Source: Faecalicoccus sp.
GTDB lineage: Bacteria > Bacillota_I > Bacilli_A > Erysipelotrichales > Erysipelotrichaceae
Direction: 5' to 3'
Assembly: GCA_017941505.1 (NCBI GenBank)
Contig: JAGAWH010000157.1
Location: 1 to 20,195, forward strand
DNA: 20,195 nucleotides
Made by a program: the position numbers and the translations under genes. Shown here one piece after another: positions 6,796 through 18,809 of this stretch; positions within the stretch are counted from its first letter, which is position 1, and each line of letters opens with the position of its first letter. The notes beneath the pieces were generated by a model that worked only from the letters and a program-made list of their open reading frames with translations, was not told the DNA's origin and searched no databases.

Positions 6796-7386
6796 CTATT
6801 CAACTATAGTAATTTCGTTACCCTTTCTTGGCAGCGGAGTACGTTCCGGAAGTCCATCCTTGGTATCAGGATATCCAAGCGCTAAAGAGGCATATACTCT
6901 TTCCTCTTCCTTTAATCCTAAATTCTTTAAGGCAAGGATTGTTTCATCTTCATTGAGCCACTTTAACTGGTTGATCCAGCAGCTTCCTAAATTGAGCGAA
7001 TTTGCCATGATCATCATATTTTCTAAAGCGCAGGCACAATCGGCAATGTTGTTGGAATACTCTTTTTGATTGGCAGTAATAATCAAAATCGGTGCATTAT
7101 AGTGAAAGATATAATTGCCTGTTTTGGATTGATGAATCGAAGAAGCCATGGAACGATACATGCCTTCCGTGATTTCCATTTTCGCAAAGGCTTCTTTGAC
7201 AATTTCAGCCAACTCATCTAATACTTCTTTATTCTTGATTACGATAAAATGTGTTGACTGGGAATTTCCTCCGCTTGGTGCATAGCGCCCTGCTTCAATT
7301 ACCTGGTTTAATAATTCTTCTTCTACCGGAACATCTTTGAATTTTCTTGTACTTCTTCTTGTCTTAATGATATCTAAGGTATTCAT
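6796..7386 (-). CDS. Nitroreductase family FMN-dependent oxidoreductase
   Basis: A 196-residue nitroreductase-fold protein, normally a homodimeric FMN enzyme using NAD(P)H to reduce nitro compounds, quinones or similar acceptors. Family landmarks are RRSTRKFKD (residues 10-18) and the FMN-binding APSGGNSQ (36-43). NIADCACALENMMIMANSLN follows near 112-131, with GSCWINQ next and the C-terminal LGYPDTK near 170. The natural substrate cannot be told. AAAGGAG lies six bases before the ATG and overlaps the stop codon of the glycosidase gene nine bases upstream, so the two share a transcript. It is the last gene of the train running down from 13045. Confidence 0.93.
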   Translation of the reverse strand: MNTLDIIKTRRSTRKFKDVPVEEELLNQVIEAGRYAPSGGNSQSTHFIVIKNKEVLDELAEIVKEAFAKMEITEGMYRSMASSIHQSKTGNYIFHYNAPILIITANQKEYSNNIADCACALENMMIMANSLNLGSCWINQLKWLNEDETILALKNLGLKEEERVYASLALGYPDTKDGLPERTPLPRKGNEITIVE

Positions 7387-7395
7387 ACTACTCCT

Positions 7396-10220
<2,825 letters not shown>

Positions 10221-10233
10221 ATCGATCTCCTTT

Positions 10234-10258
10234 CAAAAAGACCTGCATTCGCAGATCT
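10234..10258 (-). terminator. Short terminator or attenuator between Hsp70-like and MntP-ZIP genes
   Basis: The minus strand reads AGATCTGC, loop GAAT, GCAGGTCT (eight pairs, one G-U) followed by five T. It starts at the stop of the Hsp70-like gene and ends just ahead of the transporter ribosome site. The T-tract is short, so partial read-through is likely. There is no room for a normal promoter in the 37-base gap. Confidence 0.65.
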
Positions 10259-12171
10259 TAACCTAAAGGTATCTCCACAACCTCAGCCATCTTTGTCAAG
10301 CAGCTTTCAATCTGTGTTGAAATATCCTTAATGAACCGCTCGGTAATCGCTTCATTCTTTTCTTTTTCCAGATGTTTATATAATCCTGCCTTCACCTCAT
10401 CAGAGATGGAATCCAAACGCGCCTCAAAGTAAAACTTAGGCAGAATTTTTCGCATAGGAGCCGGAATATTGGAATTTAAAAAGGCTTCCTGCATCTTGCT
10501 TTTACCAAGGGCAAGAACTAATAAAGACAGAACAACGCCGGCTATGATGCCCGGTAGGCCATTGGCAATCATCGCAATCCCGCTGCCACCGCATAAAAAG
10601 CCGACCAAAAGCGATACCACTGTATCAATCATCCAGGTAATTTCCTCTACCGCAAAGACATCCCTTGTCTCTACCTTGAATTCGAAGTCCGATAAGGACA
10701 AATACGATTTTAACGATAGCGCAGAATATGGCACATTGTGTTTTGTACAAATCGGAACAGTATAGGTTTCCAATTCATACGATATCGTTTTCAACCAGTT
10801 CGATACGATCTTTGTGAGGATCGAACGACCTTCATCACTGTGCAAGAAGTTATCGATTTCCTTCTGAAGAACATCGTCGATTTCGGATAATTTCTCGATC
10901 TGCGCATTTCTCCAGCGGTCGATTACCGGTAAGACCACTTTTGCCATAATTGGTTCTACCAGCTCGTCCACAGCACTGCGATACAGCTCTTCGATATGTT
11001 TCTCGACAATCTGTTCCACGGCACTGGAAGCTTTTAACTGCTCAATTTCCGCCTTAAAGGAACGCAGCTCTTCATCAATCTTTCCACAATAGGACAAACC
11101 GGTTGCCACCGAGAATTCCGGTTCCGAACCGGATATGACGATCGATTCCGGGAATACTTCCATACACCATTTTCGAATCGCCGGCATTTTGGATACACCG
11201 CCGGTTAAGAAGATCAGTTCCGGAAGATTTTCTTCGATATTTCCTCTGGCCTGCTTTAAAGATTCGATAAATACTTCCTTAAAGGATTTATTCTTTAATA
11301 AAGGAGTTTTCTTATTTAATAATTTATCTGCCATTTTGGCATTCATTCTTAATACAAGTTTGGTTGGGAAATGATGATAACGAAGACTGACCGTCTGAAT
11401 ACATTCATTTTCCCTCCAATAGTCTTCATCTTTAAAATATTTTTCTTTTAAACGTCTGGCCGCGAAATCCGAGTAGCTTTTCCAGGCTTCACTTTCGGCA
11501 AAGATCTTTCTGATCTTTTTGGATTCCATGGAAGCCGCAACACACTCTTCTAAGAGAATCTCATCCATGATACCGCCGCCTAAAAAGACTTCACCACCGG
11601 TTTGAAGTTCCACTTCTTTTCCTTTATTGACATACGCAAAATCGGTAGTCGATGAGCCTACATCGATCACAAGTACCGGTTTGGATAAAATATCATAACC
11701 TACCTGTAAATGTTTGGATTGACAGGCAGATACAAGTGCTGCCCTCGATTCGGAAATAATACGGGCAGGCGGGTATCCGATTCTTTCAAAGATACCGCGA
11801 TATTCTTCTCTCGCCACCTTATCCCATCCGGCCGGACAGCCGATATAGAAACAGTTTTCTTCGCCTTTGATCAAATCCCCATTGGCATAGAGTTCGCCTA
11901 ATACACCCGAGGCAAAGCTGGCGACATCTTTCTGTACGGTGGAATCCGTTAAGAAATGACTTTTAAAGCGGACCTTTCTTTTGATCGCATCGGGATCATA
12001 ACAGGCACTTTCACCAACCACTAACTGACCGTTTTTTAATACCGCATAGGCTGTGATAAAACTCTTTTCATCGCAGATGGTCAATATTTGCGGAACGGAA
12101 TCTTCATCTTTTATTAATCGGGCAACGGCACTTTCCGCATCCCCTAAGTCAAAGCCATAAAATCGATCCAT
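10258..12171 (-). CDS. Hsp70-like ATPase with C-terminal helical and membrane-hairpin region
   Basis: A 637-residue protein whose first ~365 residues are an Hsp70/actin-type ATPase domain. Phosphate-1 is FYGFDLGDAES (4-14), where DnaK has DLGTTNS. A connect-1 helix follows (CPAGWDKVAREEYRG, then IGYPPARIISESRAALVS). Phosphate-2 is VLVIDVGSSTTDF (166-178), and the adenosine motif is IFLTGGVSKMP (320-330). In place of the usual Hsp70 substrate-binding beta-sandwich there is a long helical region (370-465). After it come a Gly-rich hydrophobic hairpin (about 513-556) and a further helical tail. GGAGGAAG precedes the ATG, one base after the stop of the two-TM protein. The C-terminal layout recalls membrane-inserting paddles of dynamin-like proteins, but that is a guess. 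Function unknown. Confidence 0.85.
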   Translation of the reverse strand: MDRFYGFDLGDAESAVARLIKDEDSVPQILTICDEKSFITAYAVLKNGQLVVGESACYDPDAIKRKVRFKSHFLTDSTVQKDVASFASGVLGELYANGDLIKGEENCFYIGCPAGWDKVAREEYRGIFERIGYPPARIISESRAALVSACQSKHLQVGYDILSKPVLVIDVGSSTTDFAYVNKGKEVELQTGGEVFLGGGIMDEILLEECVAASMESKKIRKIFAESEAWKSYSDFAARRLKEKYFKDEDYWRENECIQTVSLRYHHFPTKLVLRMNAKMADKLLNKKTPLLKNKSFKEVFIESLKQARGNIEENLPELIFLTGGVSKMPAIRKWCMEVFPESIVISGSEPEFSVATGLSYCGKIDEELRSFKAEIEQLKASSAVEQIVEKHIEELYRSAVDELVEPIMAKVVLPVIDRWRNAQIEKLSEIDDVLQKEIDNFLHSDEGRSILTKIVSNWLKTISYELETYTVPICTKHNVPYSALSLKSYLSLSDFEFKVETRDVFAVEEITWMIDTVVSLLVGFLCGGSGIAMIANGLPGIIAGVVLSLLVLALGKSKMQEAFLNSNIPAPMRKILPKFYFEARLDSISDEVKAGLYKHLEKEKNEAITERFIKDISTQIESCLTKMAEVVEIPLG

Positions 12172-12172
12172 C

Positions 12173-13045
12173 TTATCTTCCTCCTGCTGCTAAGCCTTTT
12201 TTCAACAGCTTTCCATCCAGTACAATTGCCGGACGCAGAGTCGATGTTTCTTTAGCCGGCATCTTATCAAACCAAGACCGGTTCTTTTCACTGTAATCAA
12301 TTGTCTGTATTTCCTTTTTATGCAGATAATAGCGGACATGAGAAATAATCTCCTGGGCATAGGCATTATTTTTATCGGCATAGGCATCCTCTAAAAGCGA
12401 AGCTAAGAATTCAATATCATTTTGTGAAAGTCCGCCGTTTGTCTCTTTCATCTGTGCTTTTTTGGCAAGTACTTCTTCATCACGGATATCGTTTAACAGT
12501 TTATCAATCTGTACCACGGTCACAAAGATGCTGTGATAGATTTTATCCGGATCGACAACGGTCTGGGTAAATAAATCCGCCCCACTCGATGCGACTTTCT
12601 TCATTTTGGTTCCTGCCAGAAATACACCGAATAGTCCGACTGCCATAAGTATTAATACAATCGGCATATTCAAAAGGATCTTTAACAGATTGGCATTCAT
12701 AAAACAGATCACACACGCTGCTACTATGGCGCAAAGTGAAATAATCAAATAGACATAAAACCATTTGGAGCGCTTAGCCGGTTCTTTTTGAGAAGAATAT
12801 TCCTTTTGCTCATAAATTTTTGTCGAGCCATCCGAGTCTACTAAAGTAGCTGCACTTTTGGCGGTCTCCATCATCTGATAAGCAGAAGCCTTGAGCTTTT
12901 CGCTGGTTTCCTGTTCGTTGTATGCGAAAAGTAAACGGGAAAATTCCCTTTGAACTTCCTCTACAGCGCGATCAGCTGTTTCGGCTTGAATTATACTTTG
13001 GATAAACCGCTCCTTATCCTTTTCTAACAATTCCTGTAATGTCAT
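12173..13045 (-). CDS. Two-TM membrane protein paired with the Hsp70-like ATPase
   Basis: I do not recognise this 290-residue protein. It starts with a charged helical region (1-70, heptad-like, EFSRLLFAYNEQE), followed by a basic linker and two transmembrane helices (about 95-116 and 123-145). The cytoplasmic C-terminal domain (150-290) is helical, with TQTVVDPDKIYHSIFVTVVQ and NDIEFLASLLEDAY, and ends in TLRPAIVLDGKLLKKGLAAGGR. Both ends should face the cytoplasm. Its stop is one base before the ATG of the Hsp70-like gene, so the two are tightly coupled and probably form a membrane complex. This protein could serve as an anchor or as a J-protein/GrpE-like partner, although I see no HPD motif. 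It has its own upstream promoter; the ribosome site is GGGAG. Confidence 0.8.
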   Translation of the reverse strand: MTLQELLEKDKERFIQSIIQAETADRAVEEVQREFSRLLFAYNEQETSEKLKASAYQMMETAKSAATLVDSDGSTKIYEQKEYSSQKEPAKRSKWFYVYLIISLCAIVAACVICFMNANLLKILLNMPIVLILMAVGLFGVFLAGTKMKKVASSGADLFTQTVVDPDKIYHSIFVTVVQIDKLLNDIRDEEVLAKKAQMKETNGGLSQNDIEFLASLLEDAYADKNNAYAQEIISHVRYYLHKKEIQTIDYSEKNRSWFDKMPAKETSTLRPAIVLDGKLLKKGLAAGGR

Positions 13046-13069
13046 AGTTTTTCTCCCAAATCTGTTACT

Positions 13070-13078
13070 ATCATATCA
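13070..13078 (-). promoter_or_regulatory. Promoter of the two-TM/Hsp70-like gene train
   Basis: On the minus strand an extended -10, TGATATGAT (TATGAT at 13070-13075), predicts a start near 13063, about 18 bases ahead of the start codon. The upstream DNA is a purine-rich A-tract (AAAGAGAAACAAAAAAA) that could act as an UP-like element. No good -35 is seen. Confidence 0.5.
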
Positions 13079-13111
13079 TTTTTTTGTTTCTCTTTCTTCT
13101 TATTGTGCCTC

Positions 13112-13142
13112 AAAACAAAAAAGTGCAGATATTGCCGCACTT
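13112..13142 (-). terminator. Intrinsic terminator after the transglutaminase-like gene
   Basis: The minus strand reads AAGTGCGG, loop CAATAT, CTGCACTT (eight pairs, one G-U), followed by TTTTGTTTTG. Confidence 0.85.
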
Positions 13143-13155
13143 AATGTTCTTCTGT

Positions 13156-14313
13156 TTATATCTTATGTGTATATACCGCAGGATCTTTTTCCAGTCGATA
13201 TCGAATGATACCGGTATAGTCCGTATAATATTCTTTGATGGTTCCCTCCACCTTCATAAGTGAAGCTGTCTTTCCGGTTTTTAAATCGATTGTAATGAAT
13301 TCATTTTCGGTTCTTGTCAACGCAATATCGTCCACAATAAACAATCCCTGATAGTTCTCTTTCCAATCACCTTTAGGTAGTCCCACACCGATACTTTCAA
13401 AAGCCTTTGTCTCAGGATTGAATCGGTACACCCATATCTCATTTTTCATACTGTCTTTGGAGGTGATGTACTTCTTTATGCGCGTGTCATATTTTCCGCC
13501 TTTCAGATCCCCGTTATACCAATAACCATCATAGTATTGGAAAGGACTGTTTTCCTGTCTCCATCCATTTTCCTGAAATAAACCAATGTGTTCTCCTATC
13601 TTTTCATATCGGGTATGTACTGCCAGAGAGTTATCCATAGAATCGGCGTAACTTGGCTTATATTCGGCTATATTCCGGTTTGTGAGTTTAAAGTATTTGT
13701 CTTTACTGATAAAAGAGAAGGAATGATTGGTAACACCTAACCCAAATACATTTTCCGGCGTGATATCTACGATATACCATTCCCCATCCAGACAGACTTC
13801 TGAGAATGTATGTGAGTTTCCATCGACCTGGGCAACAGGAATCCCGATTCGATGTAAGATGGTATTGAATGTATACGTAAAGCTTTGGCACACAGCCCGC
13901 CCATCTAATAAGGTTCCGGAAAGATGATGTGCACCGGGTCCATGGACATCGTATTTTGAATTCAGGCAGATCCAATCGTGCACATAAAGCGCCTTTTCAA
14001 AATCGGACCATTCCGGATTCATTGATTTCACGATTTCATCGATTTTTTGATTAACTGCCGGTAATAATTCGTATTGTTTCTCATAAACATCGGGAAGAAT
14101 CATCTTTATCGATTCTGCCTTTTCCGAATAATCCGGGGTTGTCGACCTGCCTCCGTTTACCTGTATCACAAAAAACTCAAAAGTCTTATCGTGATAAGTC
14201 AATCTTTTTATTTTTTCATTGGCTTCTTTATACGTCATGTCAAATTTGGAAACATCCAATGTTCCGTTTCTTTCATATTGATATAAAAATTGTTTTAAAG
14301 TTTGATCGATCAT
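13156..14313 (-). CDS. Transglutaminase-like domain protein without signal peptide
   Basis: A 385-residue protein with a papain-like transglutaminase core at about 85-215. The catalytic triad is intact: C142 (GRAVCQSFTYTF), H168 (NSHTFSEV) and D183 (IVDITPE). Such proteins cleave or cross-link amide bonds; substrates are usually unknown. Residues 1-84 resemble the region that normally follows a signal peptide or lipobox in secreted relatives (KIKRLTYHDKTFEFFVIQ), yet no signal peptide is present here. Residues 220-385 look beta-rich (EIWVYRFNPETKAF, EFITIDLKTGKTASL), like a propeller or wall-domain repeat. The ATG has no good ribosome site: GGGAG is 17 bases away. It may be a cytoplasmic form or a 5'-eroded gene. 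Confidence 0.8.
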   Translation of the reverse strand: MIDQTLKQFLYQYERNGTLDVSKFDMTYKEANEKIKRLTYHDKTFEFFVIQVNGGRSTTPDYSEKAESIKMILPDVYEKQYELLPAVNQKIDEIVKSMNPEWSDFEKALYVHDWICLNSKYDVHGPGAHHLSGTLLDGRAVCQSFTYTFNTILHRIGIPVAQVDGNSHTFSEVCLDGEWYIVDITPENVFGLGVTNHSFSFISKDKYFKLTNRNIAEYKPSYADSMDNSLAVHTRYEKIGEHIGLFQENGWRQENSPFQYYDGYWYNGDLKGGKYDTRIKKYITSKDSMKNEIWVYRFNPETKAFESIGVGLPKGDWKENYQGLFIVDDIALTRTENEFITIDLKTGKTASLMKVEGTIKEYYTDYTGIIRYRLEKDPAVYTHKI

Positions 14314-14320
14314 AATTGAA

Positions 14321-14344
14321 TTATCGTATACTCCCGGCCTTCAT
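14321..14344 (-). CDS. Possible seven-codon leader ORF ahead of the transglutaminase-like gene
   Basis: ATG followed by six codons and TAA encodes MKAGSIR. AGGA lies five bases before its ATG, a better ribosome site than that of the downstream gene, and its stop is seven bases before that gene's ATG. It could couple or limit translation. This is weak evidence and could be chance. Confidence 0.2.
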   Translation of the reverse strand: MKAGSIR

Positions 14345-14360
14345 ACAAGTCCTATTTTTT

Positions 14361-14390
14361 ATAGTATCTCTTGAAACGATTTTATTTCAT
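14361..14390 (-). promoter_or_regulatory. Weak promoter candidate for the transglutaminase-like gene
   Basis: On the minus strand ATGAAA (14385-14390) and TACTAT (14361-14366) are spaced by 18 bases. Both match the consensus partly. The rest of the 178-base gap holds the nucleoside hydrolase terminator and a six-base inverted repeat, ACGATT/AATCGT, near 14376-14397. Confidence 0.3.
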
Positions 14391-14445
14391 GAATCGTCGT
14401 GGCATGTCTTTTCTAAAACCAGAAATCTTTTTGTAGAGAATGTAA

Positions 14446-14478
14446 TAAAAAAAGTCTCTAAGCTTTGAACTTAGAGAC
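14446..14478 (-). terminator. Intrinsic terminator after the nucleoside hydrolase gene
   Basis: GTCTCTAAG and CTTAGAGAC form a perfect nine-pair stem with a seven-base loop (14454-14478). On the minus strand seven or eight T follow. Confidence 0.92.
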
Positions 14479-14492
14479 ACATAAAAACTATT

Positions 14493-15542
14493 TTATTGAA
14501 TGGCTTTTAAATAGCGGTCAAAGTAAGTACTTCCATCCACGGAAGTTACCAAATTTACGTTATAGTTAAATTCACTGTTTGAAGCGACATCGTAGGTGAA
14601 GCCTTTCTGATAATAGATAATCTGGGCATATGTTTCCCCCGTATCGCTAATACAGCTGCCATATGCATTGATCGTATTTTTCACAAAGTCCGGATTTAAA
14701 GCACACATCATCGCAAGAGCATCACAATTCATAACGGAACCATCCGATCCGTTCTCGTTATAGAAATCGCGAATCTTTTTGAAAGATTTGGTGACAAATT
14801 TGCCGATTTCATTGGTAGATTCTAACTTTTCAAAATTAGCGTCTGTCCATAAAGAATCGCCGCCGCACATATCGAGTCCGATTACGGTAATCGGAAGACC
14901 GGAATCTAACATCACCTTATAAGCCGGAGCATCTGCGTAAACATTAAACTCCGCAACCAGTGAAGCATTTCCCGGACCTAAGCCGGCTGATCCCATGGAC
15001 CAGATCATCTTAACATCTTTCATTACATCCGGTGCTTTTTGAATGGCCTTTGCGATATTGGTGGCAGGACCTAATGCGATAATTTCGATTTCTCCCGGAT
15101 TGTTCTGAACTGTTTCGATAATAAAATCAATGGCATCCTGATCTTGGGCTTTGCCCTCTGGATGAATGAGGTCTTGATCACCCATTCCATCATCTCCAAA
15201 GACACTGAACGGCATTTTTTGTGTGCCATCAAGGGTATCGGCTGAACCCTTATATACCGGGGCATCGCATCCGGCCATTTCTAATGCCATCAAGGCATTG
15301 CGGGTACCTTGTTCCAAATCTACGTTTCCAAGTAATACCGTAACACCCATAATTTCGATATTTGGATTTTTTGCAGCTAAAATAAGCGCAGAAGCATCAT
15401 CTGCACCGGTATCGGTATCGATAATGACACGGCGTGTTTCCTGCGGTTCTTCTTCTACAGGCTCCTCCGGCTTAGCTGTCGGAGCACATGCGACAAGACT
15501 CATAGCTGCCAGCGCTGTTACAATGTAAGCTAATTTTTTCAT
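14493..15542 (-). CDS. Lipoprotein nucleoside hydrolase
   Basis: A 349-residue nucleoside hydrolase, which splits ribonucleosides into base and ribose. Residues 1-19 are a lipoprotein signal (KKLAYIVTALAAMSLVAC), with the lipobox cysteine at C19, then an acidic E/P linker, so it is anchored outside the membrane. The calcium-binding cluster is IIDTDTGADDASAL (D42, D44, D48, D49). EFNVYADAP (E198, N200, D204) is the ribose-binding strand. At the C-terminal metal/catalytic site the usual HD reads CD (C273-D274, NCDALAM), so the histidine that protonates the base in most members is missing. A ribosome site GGAG lies eight bases upstream. It has its own promoter and terminator. Confidence 0.92.
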   Translation of the reverse strand: MKKLAYIVTALAAMSLVACAPTAKPEEPVEEEPQETRRVIIDTDTGADDASALILAAKNPNIEIMGVTVLLGNVDLEQGTRNALMALEMAGCDAPVYKGSADTLDGTQKMPFSVFGDDGMGDQDLIHPEGKAQDQDAIDFIIETVQNNPGEIEIIALGPATNIAKAIQKAPDVMKDVKMIWSMGSAGLGPGNASLVAEFNVYADAPAYKVMLDSGLPITVIGLDMCGGDSLWTDANFEKLESTNEIGKFVTKSFKKIRDFYNENGSDGSVMNCDALAMMCALNPDFVKNTINAYGSCISDTGETYAQIIYYQKGFTYDVASNSEFNYNVNLVTSVDGSTYFDRYLKAIQ

Positions 15543-15573
15543 TCATAAACTCCTTTTTTAATAATCCTTTACC

Positions 15574-15588
15574 ATTATAGTCCAAAGA

Positions 15589-15601
<13 letters not shown>
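15574..15601 (-). promoter_or_regulatory. Promoter of the nucleoside hydrolase gene
   Basis: On the minus strand -10 TATAAT (15574-15579) is perfect and -35 TAGACT (15596-15601) matches four of six, with a 16-base spacer. The -35 lies inside the last codons of the lysR-type gene. Confidence 0.65.
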
Positions 15602-18080
<2,479 letters not shown>

Positions 18081-18086
18081 GATTTG

Positions 18087-18119
18087 AAAAGATCTCCGGA
18101 TTTTCCGGGGGTCTTTTTA
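18087..18119 (+). terminator. Intrinsic terminator after the plus-strand glycosidase
   Basis: AGATCTCCGG pairs with CCGGGGGTCT (ten pairs, two G-U) around ATTTT, preceded by AAAA and followed by TTTTT. It is stronger on the plus strand, since the wobble pairs become mismatches on the minus strand, but it probably also helps stop the converging TOPRIM-like transcript. Confidence 0.88.
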
Positions 18120-18809
18120 TATGTTGATGGCTTCTTGCAGACATATTCCCAAATTGGAATGTCTTTCCAATGAATGGACACCTTCTTTGATATATTTCCA
18201 TGAATCTAAATAGTTTGTGATCACAGAAAAATCAGATTCTGTCATATATCTTATGAATCCATCTAAATCATTTCTATATCGCAGTGCAAATGATAATGCA
18301 TCTGCTTCTTTTTCATCATCGGAAGAATTCTGCTTATCGTAGAGAACATGATCCAAATTACAAGACATGTAGTATATTTGATAAGGTATTCTCCAAACTG
18401 TTGAAGTATTTGATAAACGATTAATACATTGACGTTTCATCTCATTTCGGTGTTGAATCCCGATCCTATTAGCGGTTCTGATTTCCATTAGACTATATAC
18501 CGGCTTTTTTGCCCCTGCATCATAAACAATACAATCATCGGGAACAAATGCACCATCCATATCAATAATATGTATTATTTCCAGAAAGCGGCTATAGCCT
18601 AAATGATTCGATTTCGCATATCCTTTCACCATATTGGCGATGGCATTAATAATGTTGGATGCATGAATCCCTTCCATTGATGTGATATCTCCATGAGTTA
18701 TATGCACAAACACTGTATTTTTATCAAATGTTTTCTCAAGCATCATCCCTAGAGCCTCATCATCGGATGGACCCTCTACAATCACAAATACTATTTTTCT
18801 ACGTGCCAA
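18117..18809 (-). CDS. TOPRIM-like protein of an ATPase-linked defence pair
   Basis: A 230-residue protein starting with a TOPRIM-type pattern. KIVFVIVEGPSDDEALGMML (residues 5-24) carries the first-strand glutamate E12, and HIIDMDGAF (79-87) gives a D-x-D pair (D82, D84). The rest is helical and unrecognised. The start is TTG (18807-18809), inside the last 11 bases of the ATPase gene, with AGG eight bases upstream, so it needs coupling to the ATPase. ATPase plus TOPRIM-like gene pairs occur in OLD-like/Gabija, PARIS (AriA-AriB) and AbiL-type phage defence, where the TOPRIM partner is the nuclease effector. I cannot tell which one it is, and the short length fits none perfectly. Nuclease activity is inferred. 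Confidence 0.7.
   Translation of the reverse strand: MARRKIVFVIVEGPSDDEALGMMLEKTFDKNTVFVHITHGDITSMEGIHASNIINAIANMVKGYAKSNHLGYSRFLEIIHIIDMDGAFVPDDCIVYDAGAKKPVYSLMEIRTANRIGIQHRNEMKRQCINRLSNTSTVWRIPYQIYYMSCNLDHVLYDKQNSSDDEKEADALSFALRYRNDLDGFIRYMTESDFSVITNYLDSWKYIKEGVHSLERHSNLGICLQEAINI

Noticed and set aside
10221..10257. A yybP-ykoY manganese riboswitch ahead of the MntP-type gene
   Set aside because: The gap is only 37 bases and is filled by a simple terminator hairpin and the ribosome site, far too short for the riboswitch.
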